From Lytechinus variegatus (taxonomy: Eukaryota > Echinodermata > Echinoidea > Temnopleuroida > Toxopneustidae), in NCBI RefSeq assembly GCF_018143015.1, contig NC_054744.1:2067059-2131058 (forward strand): a stretch of DNA of 64,000 nucleotides, given 5' to 3'. Positions 21,027 to 33,000 of the stretch are shown here, piece after piece. Made by a program: the position numbers and the translations under genes. Below the pieces are notes generated by a model. It saw only the letters and a program-made list of their open reading frames with translations. It ran no database searches and was not told the origin of the DNA. Positions within the stretch are counted from its first letter, which is position 1. Every line of letters starts with the position of its first letter.

Positions 21027-24000
21027 GTGAGTAGACACAATATTTTCAAATCAGTTCTTCATTTCATGGGGGCATAGGGCCGTGGTCCCATTACTTTTAC
21101 GACCAAGTAAACATTGAGAAATCGAAAAATTATATTGTTATCTGAATTATGTGTTAAAATAATATCATATTGCCATGTTATAAGGTTCGCTTGTTCGGAG
21201 ACTTTAGAATATCTACGCAATGTATGGTCTTCTCAAAAATTTGGGCTCAATATGCTATTGATTACAATTTATTGCTATTAGAAGAGACTCCATTTTGAAT
21301 ATAAGCATCGACCCCATTGGAAATGAGTCACGTCAGCTTAAGGTATTTGAATACAAATTTTTATCTGGACTTGTTTGATCGTGCCTGGCGAATAAAGTCC
21401 ATCAAAATCAATTTTGATTGATAAATCAATCCATCAATGAATGAATGAATGAATGAATCAACCAACCAGTCAGTCAATCAATCAATCAATCAATCAACCA
21501 TTTACTCAATCGATCGATCGATCAATGAATGAATGAATGAATCAACCAACCAACCAACAAACCAACCAACCAACAAACCAACCAACCAATCAATCAATCA
21601 AACCCATCCTTATTTCTTAATGAGTTTCCAAATTCTACAGGGTGTATGTTTAGTAGGCACATGATGAAAGAGAAAAGATATTTTCATTTGGCATTCTGTA
21701 TTACTGGAACATTTCAGAGGGCGACGTCCGACTCGTTGACGGTTCAAACGCGTACGAAGGGCGAGTCGAAGTCTTCTCTGGAGGACGATGGGGTACTGTC
21801 TGTGGTCGTCTGTTCGATGAAGCGGAAGGACGGGTCGTGTGCCACCAACTCGGCCTCGGGAGCGTGGCGTTGAGTTGGAAACCCGTTTCTGTCATGTACG
21901 ATGCGTATTTTGGCGGGAATGCTAATCTACCTATAAATCTTGCTGATGCGAGATGTGTCGGTGTAGAGGATCGTCTGACTGTTTGCGATGGTACATGGGG
22001 AGACGATGTAGAAGAATGCGATCATTCACAAGATGTCGGGATCATATGCTCGTATGGAAATGGTAAGAAATCTTCTATTCTTTTAAACAGGAGTTGGATG
22101 TGCTTAGCAGGGAAGTTACTGATCAAGGGAGTTGTCCCGCCAGATTAAATTCTAAGACGACCAGTGTGATGCACTGCCTTGTAGGGGGGAAATCGAACAA
22201 AAAAATGACCAAATTATGATATTGAATTTTGGGCGCAAAGTGAAAACGAAAATCGACAACTTTGTATGTTTAATATTACTATTATGCCCAGTTAAGTGGT
22301 TTTATAGTGGTTTCCAGTGCTTTTTAAAACTTAAAACAAAGTTTTTATTTGGTTTTAATGATTTTGTGTGACAAATCACATATAAACAATACAAGTAATA
22401 AAAAAATATATAAGAAAAAAATGAGCAGCATAAAGATTAGTTTACATTAGAAAACGTATCGCAAATCAACAAATGATAAGTGGTAAACAATATTTTAATT
22501 TGCTATAATGAATTTGTCAGGTTGTCCAAATTATTGGGGGGGGGGCAAAACGACATCCCCCTCCTTTCTTTCCCTTCTCAACTCCCCTCTCTACATTTTA
22601 TTTTAACTTGCAATAAGTGAATTTTGTTGAGAGTGAGAGATCAACTAAATCTTTCATATTGATAGCGTCTAAGATCGTTCAAATTGCTTTGTGTTTTCTT
22701 TGTCATACTTCCAAATAAAGAAAAACGCTTATAAGACTGACCAATAACATAATCTCTATAGTAGAAACGCGTTTTCCATTAGGTTTTACTACCATCTTTA
22801 TTATCGTTTTGTTTGATGACCCTTTAGAAACGGAAGGAGATATCCGATTAATCGGAGCTGGTGTTGGTATCGAATCAGAAGGTCGAGTTCAAATATTACG
22901 TCACAATGAGTGGGGTACTATCTGTCATTACTCATGGGATCTGAAAGGTATGTAATATGAAGTGTATCCTCAATAATTGTTATTGATTGTTACAGGTTAA
23001 ACCGTTCTGGAATGCCACTGTGCCACGATTGTCATCCCCAATGAATTTCATTTGTAGAATGTGAAAGCACACTTGTAAGATAAAATGTATGTGTAGAAAG
23101 AAAGACGAATAAATATCTTATCTTATCTTAAGATCGTCTTTACGTTATCGGAACTCCGTTATCCCGAATTCTATACATATCAGATGTAACACAATGTCAT
23201 ATTCTTCGATTTCTTCCTTCTTCTTATATTCTCCTTCCTCCTCTCTTTCCCCTCCTCTTCTTTTTGGTCTCCTTCTTCTACTTCTTCTCTTCCTTCCGTT
23301 TCTTTATTTCCTTCTTTTTATTTCCTTCCCTCTAACTTACTTTCACTATTGTCTTATACAAGCATTATTTACACGTATATACTTTTTCTTCTACATCTGT
23401 TGTTTTCGAAGCTTTACGATGGATAATGTTTTAGGGATATTAAAGTAATTGCAGAGAGTTATTAATTATTTTGTTAGTGTACACTTTTCAATATTATCAT
23501 GATATACTGTATTTTTCATCTTTGAGTGTACTTAAAGCCATTGGAAACTAAATATCCTGAAATGCATACATTGACCAATAAAAGAATCTTGAATCTTTGA
23601 TCTTGAATTAGTAAGATTTCCCCGTTGTATTACAGTATATAACCAGTAAGGGAGTTTGCGATCAGGATAAGTCAGAAATGATCTGCATCGCTTTCTTATT
23701 AAGCGTTAATACTGTTTTAATGCCCCTCATTGGTGTAGTTCTTTCTTATTCCCTCTCTGATGTGTATCTATATGTTATTCCTGGATGATACCATTATTTC
23801 AATTGACAGGATGAAACAATATTTTCGAATGGTCAAAGAAGATGAGCCTTTTGTGATGATTCTCCACTTCTTTCTTTGATCGTATTTATTATTTCTTCGT
23901 CATGCACGGATATTTTGTTGATAATAGTTTGTAAATGCGTCATTGATACTGATCATTTTGAACAGAAATTCACATTGTTTTCATGCAAACTTTAATACAT

Positions 24001-27000
24001 AGAACAAGAATGATCCAGTCGCTCACGCAAACAATCTTATCAAAACAACTCTCATTTGTCAAATGGAGATAATAAATACAAGTCTCTTTATCCTTTTCAA
24101 ATCTGTCCTAAGTCAATTCATGGTAATTAATCGCATCTTTTTGCTGATTCTTATAGATGCCGATGTTGCTTGTCGCCAGTTGGGCTTCGAGATGGCCATC
24201 CTAGCGACCAGGAACTCCCTGTATGGAGGTGGAAACCTTGGACAGACGGTGATGTTGAGTAATGTAAGATGTAATGGAACAGAAGAACATCTTCTTGATT
24301 GTGAGAATGATGGATGGGGTGTCGAAGACTGTGAACTTCATCAGGAAGACGCAGGCATCGTATGTGAAAGTGAGGGTAAGTATGGCTATATTTGATATTT
24401 TGGAAGTGTTGGAAGCATTAGATATAATTGTTTTATTTCCGGATGCTTAATTATCTCAAACTACATTTAAATTCTATGCTTTAAATCTATACTTAATATT
24501 CATTTTCAGTCAACGATTTTTACCATGTTTCCATTATTCCTCATGCATATAGACCTATTGGTCTCAAGGAGAAAGGGTGGGGGTTAACCCCCCCCCCGAG
24601 CTCCCTAACATTAACCAAAAAGGGGTGATCAAAATCAATCAGAGAGCCTTCTGACGAAGGATCTACGGGAGGGGGAGGAGGTAGGACGCAGAACGTCTAA
24701 GCCCATCGTCATCATGACAAAGTGGTCAGTTATGTAATTATACATCATTTCATTAATGCCCGGTTGACACTTACACGCATTGTGGCGCCGGTCGCATTCA
24801 ACATTTTTTGTTACATATCTTATTTCTTCCTTTATTTGTAGTTTTTGAAGGCACAATGCGACTTTCCGGGGAAGTTATCACCCAGGAAGGGTATCACCAA
24901 GGTTTACTCGAGATTTACCACGGAGGTAGTTGGGGTACCGTCTGCATGGACGAGTCCTTTTTGAACACCGAAGCCGTGGTCGCTTGCCGCCATCTTGGTT
25001 TCAATAGGGTTGCACGATTCGGGTTCACCCCCACCTCTGGATCGGGCGTCATTAAATTGGATCAAGTGAGCTGTTATGGATACGAGCTGACACTTGGTAA
25101 CTGTCGCCATGGTGTCTGGGGTAACCCTTCACCATCGTGTACCTCTGATACGAATGTCCAGACAAATGTACTGTTGACTTGTTTTAATGAACCAGGTGAG
25201 ATTTTTTTTATATGTGTTCTTCATTACAACATCCTTTGCGACAACCCATCATTTCACCCACATTCTATACTTCTTATATTTGTTTATATATTAATATATT
25301 TTCAGATTTACGATATACTTTAAGTATCGCATGAATAGCCTTTGGAAGCTTATGAGGGCGTCGTGATCTAGTTGTTAAGACTCTCATACTTCAATCTGAG
25401 GGACGTGGGTTCGATTCCCAGCCATGGCGTGTTTTCCTTTTGCAAGAAACTTACCCACATGCACTCAACCTAGGTGAGGTGATATGGGTATCCGGTAGGC
25501 AGAAATTCTTCGAATGCCAGAGCGCCCGTTAGTCAGCACGGGTAATAATAGCAGTGCTTTGCATCCTAAAGCGATTTAGAAATCCAGCAATTGTAATTAT
25601 CATTATTATTTTAAGTCCTAGCTAGAATATAAGATGAAGGGCCATTGAAGCTCGGAAAATCGACCTATTCGGGACGGAAAACAAATGAGGACTTGTTGAA
25701 ACTTGGCAGTAGACTTGATTGGGACAAGAAAACGTGATGAGGACTTGTTGAAATTCGGCAGTAGACTTGATTGGGACAAGAAAACGTGATGAGGAGAATG
25801 AGGACTTGTTGAAACTTGGCATTAGACTTGATTGGGACAAGAAATCGTGATGAGGACTTGTTGAAACTTGGCAGTAGACTTGATTGGGACAAGAAAACGT
25901 GATGAGGACTTGTTGAAACTTGGCAGTAGACTTGATTGGGACAAGAAAACGTGATGAGGACTTATTGAAACTTGGCAGTAGACTTGATTGGGACAAGAAA
26001 ACGTGATGAGGACTTGTTGAAACTTGGCAGTAGACTTGATTCGGACAAGAAAACGTGATGGGGACGTGTTGAAACTTGGCAGTAGACTTGATTGGGACAA
26101 GAAAACGTGATGAGGACTTGTTGAAATTCGGCAGTAGACTTGATTGGGACAAGAAAACGTGATGAGGAGAATGAGGACTTGTTGAAACTTGGCATTAGAC
26201 TTGATTGGGACAAGAAATCGTGATGAGGACTTGTTGAAACTTGGCAGTAGACTTGATTGGGACAAGAAAACGTGATGAGGACTTATTGAAACTTGGCAGT
26301 AGACTTGATTGGGACAAGAAAACGTGATGAGGACTTGTTGAAACTTGGCAGTAGACTTGATTCGGACAAGAAAACGTGATGGGGACGTGTTGAAACTTGG
26401 CAGTAGACTTGATTGGGACAAGAAAACGTGATGAGGACTTGTTGAAACTTGGCAGTAGACTTGATTGGGACAAGAAAACGTGATGAGGACTTGTTGAAAC
26501 TTGGCATTAGACTTGATTGGGACAAGAAATCGTGATGAGGACTTGTTGAAACTTGGCAGTAGACTTGATTGGGACAAGAAAACGTGATGAGGACTTGTTG
26601 AAACTTGGCATTAGACTTGATTGGGACAAGAAATCGTGATGAGGACTTGTTGAAACTTGGCAGTAGACTTGATTGGGACAAGAAAACGTGATGAGGACTT
26701 GTTGAAACTTGGCAGTAGACTTGATTGGGACAAGAAAACGTGATGAGGACTTATTGAAACTTGGCATTAGACTTGATTGGGACAAGAAATCGTGATGAGG
26801 ACTTGTTGAAACTTGGCAGTAGACTTGATTGGGACAAGAAAACGTGATGAGGACTTGTTGAAACTTGGCATTAGACTTGATTGGGACAAGAAATCGTGAT
26901 GAGGACTTGTTGAAACTTGGCAGTAGACTTGATTCGGACAAGAAAACGTGATGGGGACGTGTTGAAACTTGGCAGTAGACTTGATTGGGACAAGAAAACG

Positions 27001-30000
27001 TGATGAGGACTTGTTGAAACTTGGCAGTAGACTTGATTGGGACAAGAAAACGTGATGAGGACTTGTTGAAACTTGGCATTAGACTTGATTGGGACAAGAA
27101 ATCGTGATGAGGACTTGTTGAAACTTGGCAGTAGACTTGATTGGGACAAGAAAACGTGATGAGGACTTGTTGAAACTTGGCAGTAGACTTGATTGGGACA
27201 AGAAATCGTGATGAGGACTTGTTGAAACTTGGCAGTAGACTTGATTGGGACAAGAAAACGTGATGAGGACTTGTTGAAACTTGGCAGTAGACTTGATTGG
27301 GACAAGAAAACGTGATGGGGACGTGTTGAAACTTGGCAGTAGACTTGATTGGGACAAGAAAACGTGATGAGGACTTGTTGAAACTTGGCAGTAGACTTGA
27401 TTGGGACAAGAAAACGTGATGAGGACTTGCTGAAACTTGGCATTAGACTTGATTGGGACAAGAAATCGTGATGAGGACTTGTTGAAACTTGGCAGTAGAC
27501 TTGATTGGGACAAGAAAACGTGATGAGGACTTGTTGAAACTTGGCAGTTGACTTGATTGGGACAAGAAATCGTGATGAGGACTTGTTGAAACTTGGCAGT
27601 AGACTTGATTGGGACAAGAAAACGTGATGGGGACTTGTTGAAACTTGGCAGTAGACTTGATTGGGACAAGAAAGCGTGATGAGGACTTGTTGAAACTTGG
27701 CAGTAGACTTGATTGGGACAAAAATACATGATGACGACTTGTTGAAACTCGAAAAGTCTACTTGCTTGGGAGGTAAAGAAAATATGACAATTTTTTTTAA
27801 ACTTGGAAAGTCAGCTTGCTCGGGGCAAGAAGAGAGGATGGCGAGTTGAAACTCAAAAAGTCGACTTTTTAGGGATAGAAGACGTTGACACCTTGGGAAG
27901 TCAACTTGTTTGGGACAAGAACAAAAATGGCGACTTATTGAAACCAGGCACGTGGGCTAGTTTGGGATGAGAGGACAATATTTCAATTAGTTCGATAAAT
28001 CCAAACTATATCACTATTGTAACCACGTATTGGTATTTATATTCATATATCTATAGTTATATATATATATGAATCAGTGATGTACATCATATGGTCGGGA
28101 TGAGAGAGATGATGACGTCATCCCTCACTTTTTCTTATGAATCAAACACAGTCTAATAATAATAATAATCGCGTTACCGAGTTGCCTTAATTCGTCACCC
28201 TGTCTTCTTGTCTCAAACAAGTAGACTTGCCGAGTTCCATAAACTCGTCACCTTATCTTCTTGTCCCAACAGATACGCTTGCCCAGTTCCAACAACTCGT
28301 TATCTTGTCTTTCATTCCCAAACAAATTGACTTGCCGAGTTCCAACATCTTGTCTTCTCGTCATTTAACCCGTTTTTTCATCCCGTCATCTAGTTGGCAG
28401 TAAAAGCTTCCATACTAGATTATAGGCGCCACTTTTCTGACCGAGGCGGCGGTGGCACTGTCAGGTAGATGAACTCTGATAACTTATAACCAATGTCATG
28501 TTTTGGAATGATTATCAGGTAAAGACATGGGTAATGGAAAATGCCCGTGAAAATGAATACAGCTTTGATAGTTTTAACGAGTGTGATGTTTTCTTTCAAA
28601 CTAGCCACACATGGTGACGTTCGCCTTGTTGATGGGTTTACTGTCTCGCAGGGACGTGCTGAATATTACGACGAATATGAAGAACATTGGTCAACCATCT
28701 GCAGCTCAACGAGCATGAAGAGCGATATGGAGATCGCGAACGTCGTGTGTCGACAACTCGGCTACCTGGCCGCCAGCGAATCGTTCGGACGGTCATACTT
28801 TGGCCCTGGTTCGACTGATCAGCCCATTGACGTTGTGCGTTGTAATGGTTTCGAGGCGGCTTTTAAAGATTGTGAACACGACCTCCAGAGCGGAGACTGT
28901 GAAGGGCATGAAAATGATATTGGTGTTGTCTGCACTGATCAAGGTATGGATGACATATCAAGTAATTTCTTGATTTTTTTACCCTTTAAGACGATCCCTT
29001 ATCGGTTGCTGTAAAACTCCGAAATTCGAGGAGTTCCCCTCCTTCCCGATCGCCAACCCATATTTGGAAAAATCTGTCTCAGTAGATGTCAACTTTTATA
29101 GAGTAGCATTCATTAATTAAGAAAGATTCTTGAAAGACATGTCAGCAAGTTTGAGGATGGGACTTGTAGGACTAAAAGATGATTGCAGTTCCTAGGTTAC
29201 AACTATGGTAACTTTGCCATTATGGCAAATACCATGGTAACAAGGATCAGTAGCCAATCACAATCAAGGTTCCATGGCAGTTACAATAATGAAAAAGTTA
29301 CCTTAATTATTCTCCATCAAACGGACCCCTAGACAGCTTCAAGAGAAACTTTTCCCACCATATGCCATAGAAGCCCAATAGTATATACGTCATGTATTTT
29401 TCATTCTCTCTCATTGAGGGAATGACGACATTACTATATATTATTTACTTTTGAATATCTAGGTTGAACAACGTCTTGATACGTGATGACGATTCCGGGA
29501 AATACGATTAAAAGTTAGTCAATTATGAATATAGGTTTTTTTAACTACAAAGTGCTCAGTACCTAATTAATATGTAATCTAATCTAATTCACCATTTCAG
29601 ATGTAATCCATTACTGCTTATTGTTCCTTGAAAATACAAATACTACATACTACAACCATGCATGATGATCAATGATAATTTTATCTGCAGTTTACGAAGG
29701 GATCGTCCGTCTAGTGGATGGGTCGGACTACACCAAGGGTCGACTTGAGATCTACCACGGCGATCGATGGGGTACAATCTGCAACACTAGCTGGACTGGG
29801 GACGATGCTGCGGTTGCTTGCAGGGAAATGGGATTGGGAAATGTCAAGTATGCTTATGAGAATTATGGACCAGGCAATGGACCGGTACATCTAGATGACG
29901 TAGGATGTCGGGGTACCGAAGTAAACCTGACGAACTGCCAGAAGAGCGATTGGGGAGTGAGCGAATGTGGACACGACCAGGATGTCGGTCTATCTTGTTT

Positions 30001-33000
30001 TCTTTTTAAAGGTAAAATCTTAATAGCACGAAAGGCATATCGAATGTTCAACCCACAAAATATGTTTTGTCTGAGTTTTTTTAATGGCGCCTGTGGTTTT
30101 CATCCGATCAAAATCTAGGAAAGATATGAAGATCTGACAATTGCCAGACGAGAATTATGGATGTAATGCTCTCCAGGACATTCATAGCGTCTTTTGCATG
30201 CGATGTCTTTTTTTTTTTTTTTTTTACTTCTTGGCATGCTTGGGAAATATCTTTTCATGTAGGCCTACTTCGCGTTAGTTTTAATGGAAAGTTAACGTTT
30301 GTTTTGATTGGTCACGCTTTATTGATTCGATTAAGGGGTATGAATTCGCAGGATGAACGCGGATATCATTTAAATTCATAATATTCATGTAAGACGACAT
30401 CTCATTAAATTTGAAAGGCCTATCCTGACTCTGTACATTACAAAAAGGGTTGATCTGGGTATATTCGAGCGGTTAGTTTTCAGTGTGTTTAAGCTAACAA
30501 ATATTCTTTATGTTATTTAAGATTCGGTCACACTTTTCTTTTCCAGAGCCAGAAACGGCTGAAGTTCGCCTAACGGGTGGTTCGAGTTACAAAGAGGGGA
30601 GATTAGAGTTTTACAGTCGTGAAGATACTTGGTACAGCGTCTGCAAAGACGAGTCCTGGGGTCCAGCCGAGGCGCAGGTTGTCTGTAATGTACTTGAACT
30701 CGAACTCGAATCCGGAGACGTGGATTTCGGACCCGCCCTTTATCCGGGAATGATAAGCAACGTTGATTGTACAGGAACAGAGAGTGATTTTGATTTCTGC
30801 TATTATTACATCGAGAATAATGATTGTGGAGCAGAAAATACGGTTGGAATCGTATGCAAAGATGTACCAGGTACTCAATTTTAGTCGCTTGGCAAGAAAA
30901 AAAGAAAGTAAGAAGGAAAAGGCTCGGGGAAAACAAAAGGGAAAGATATCATTATACACTCCATTTCCTTTAAACAAGAAATGCGCAAAGTGACATTCTT
31001 TCATTAAAAAAATGAAAGCATGAAATAACGTATCTTTTTATCCCCTTGCTTAGTAGAATCCTATGACAAACTGTTTATACTAGGCCTATCATCAAGTAAC
31101 TTTATCATGAAAAAGATGTCATCGAGATTCGATCAAGACACATGGGGTGGCCACGCACCTATGCTTTTTGATGGAGGGGGTGGGTGGGGTAAGTAAAGTT
31201 AAACAGAGGGTGCAAAGAGAAGAAAAGGGGGAGGAAGGAGAAAGAGAGGACGGAGAACGGTATAAAAAGTCTGGGAAGAGTGACTCTATAATACATTTAT
31301 ATTTCATTATGAGAAAACAATATGGCGTAACCATCAAGTCGTCTAGCTTGCCCACCACTTATTATAGTAGCTGGCGCATCTACTGGTTTCGGTGAAGGTA
31401 AAACCTATTATTTTATCTCCAATGATGACACCTCAAAGCTAACTCCCATGGTTAACGTTCCCATCTTTCAAAGTCATGAGATTCTCTTTTAATTTACTGC
31501 ACCCGCACCTGCACCTGCATTGCACCCACTTCATCAATGAAGAAATTTATATACCATTTTACGAGACCGCCATCATTTTCAAGCTCACGATGGCGGTCTC
31601 CTGCATTCGTTTAAACTGTTATTTTCTTTTCATTGAATATTGCGTCTTGTTAATATATATTTTTCATTGCTTTGCTATGACTATTGCTTAAATTGCTTTG
31701 TAAAACTTAATTGTATCACCTAGATGTAATGTTGCATATGATGAGTGCAAAAAGAAAATAAAATCAATAAATCAATTAATTTCAGTTCCTCCATCGGAAG
31801 GGGATGTACGGCTACGAGATGGGGAAACCTTCGATGAGGGTAAACTTGAGATATACCACAATGGCGTGTGGGGGTACATCTGCAGGACCAACTGGAAAAA
31901 AAGTGAAGCTAAAGTTGCATGCCGACAACTGGGCTATGATCATGTCAGTAAAGTCAACATCTATACGAACTATATTTCTAGGCCTGTTCATCTGGATCAG
32001 GTAGAATGTGTCGGTTACGAGGAAAGGTTGACTGATTGTTACTATACACCTTGGGGTGATGTCAGCTGTTCTCCGTCGTATGGAGTTGGAATTGCCTGCT
32101 CAGAAGATCCAGGTAGGTCGTTTTTCAGGTTTAGAATCAGTTTCAGTTTATTACTTATTTCACAAAAAACAAGATTTTGTGATTCGTGTCTAAGTAAATA
32201 TTGTGTTGATATCGGGTGGGTGTTTCATAAAGTTCGTAAGTAACTTAAAGTGATTGGTAAACATTGGTTTGACTTTTTAAAAATCTGAGCTAGAAGGTCA
32301 CACTTGTCACCTGTGTTTGTGATATGTTACAAAAATGAAGCCCAGAAAAAATTGCGTTCGAAAATAATTATTTAGTGTTTCAAAAATTGAAATATAAAGT
32401 GACCGGAAACACTATCTTAATTTCATCCCATACAGTTATGTGTACTATTTAGGCATCTATAAGACGCCTATTTACAAAATCGGGGTTGCCTTGCAGTTTT
32501 AGCTTTTCTTCTCAATAATGGTTGTTTTCAGGGTTTATTAGTTCTAATACATGCATCTTGGTTTGAGAATTTTTTAAATCGGCTGCTCACAAAGTTAAAC
32601 AATACCTTTAAGAACGACTGGTGATCCTTTTTTTGTGGTAAATGGTAAACACCAAAATGTTCTATGGCGATGGTTTAGTGCGTAAAAAACGTTCACCAGT
32701 CGTTCTGAAAGTCGCTCTTAACTTACCAACTTATGAAACACCCCCGGGTTGGTAATGTCTTAATGAATATTCCTTACTTACCTGAGTGGGCTATTTTTGC
32801 CGGGAGGGGGGGGGGAGAATTGCCCCCTTAAGGTCTCGACCGTGGATGGCGCGATCACGAAGAAAATTTGCACGATCGAGGATGACATGGATGACTTGCA
32901 CTAAATCCACATATTTTTATTTCATGGGAATTGATTATGGTAATTTATGCTGGAAATCATACTTTTTGCTCTAATTCACTAATTACAGTTCCTAAAAAGC

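Noticed and set aside
21701-21895. Antisense ORF over SRCR domain 1
   Set aside because: Shadow frame of a well-supported exon.
25196-25323. Read-through of SRCR domain 3 as an alternative hydrophobic C-terminus
   Set aside because: The GTGAGA donor is good and the tail (IFFICVLHYNILC...) looks like translated intron; no support for use.
25622-27729. Overlapping minus-strand ORFs of up to 300 codons
   Set aside because: They are the 52-bp minisatellite read in three stop-free frames; there is no splice context, start logic or domain.
25683-27735. Regular repeats as a CRISPR array
   Set aside because: Units are contiguous 52-mers with no unique spacers, in a eukaryotic intron.
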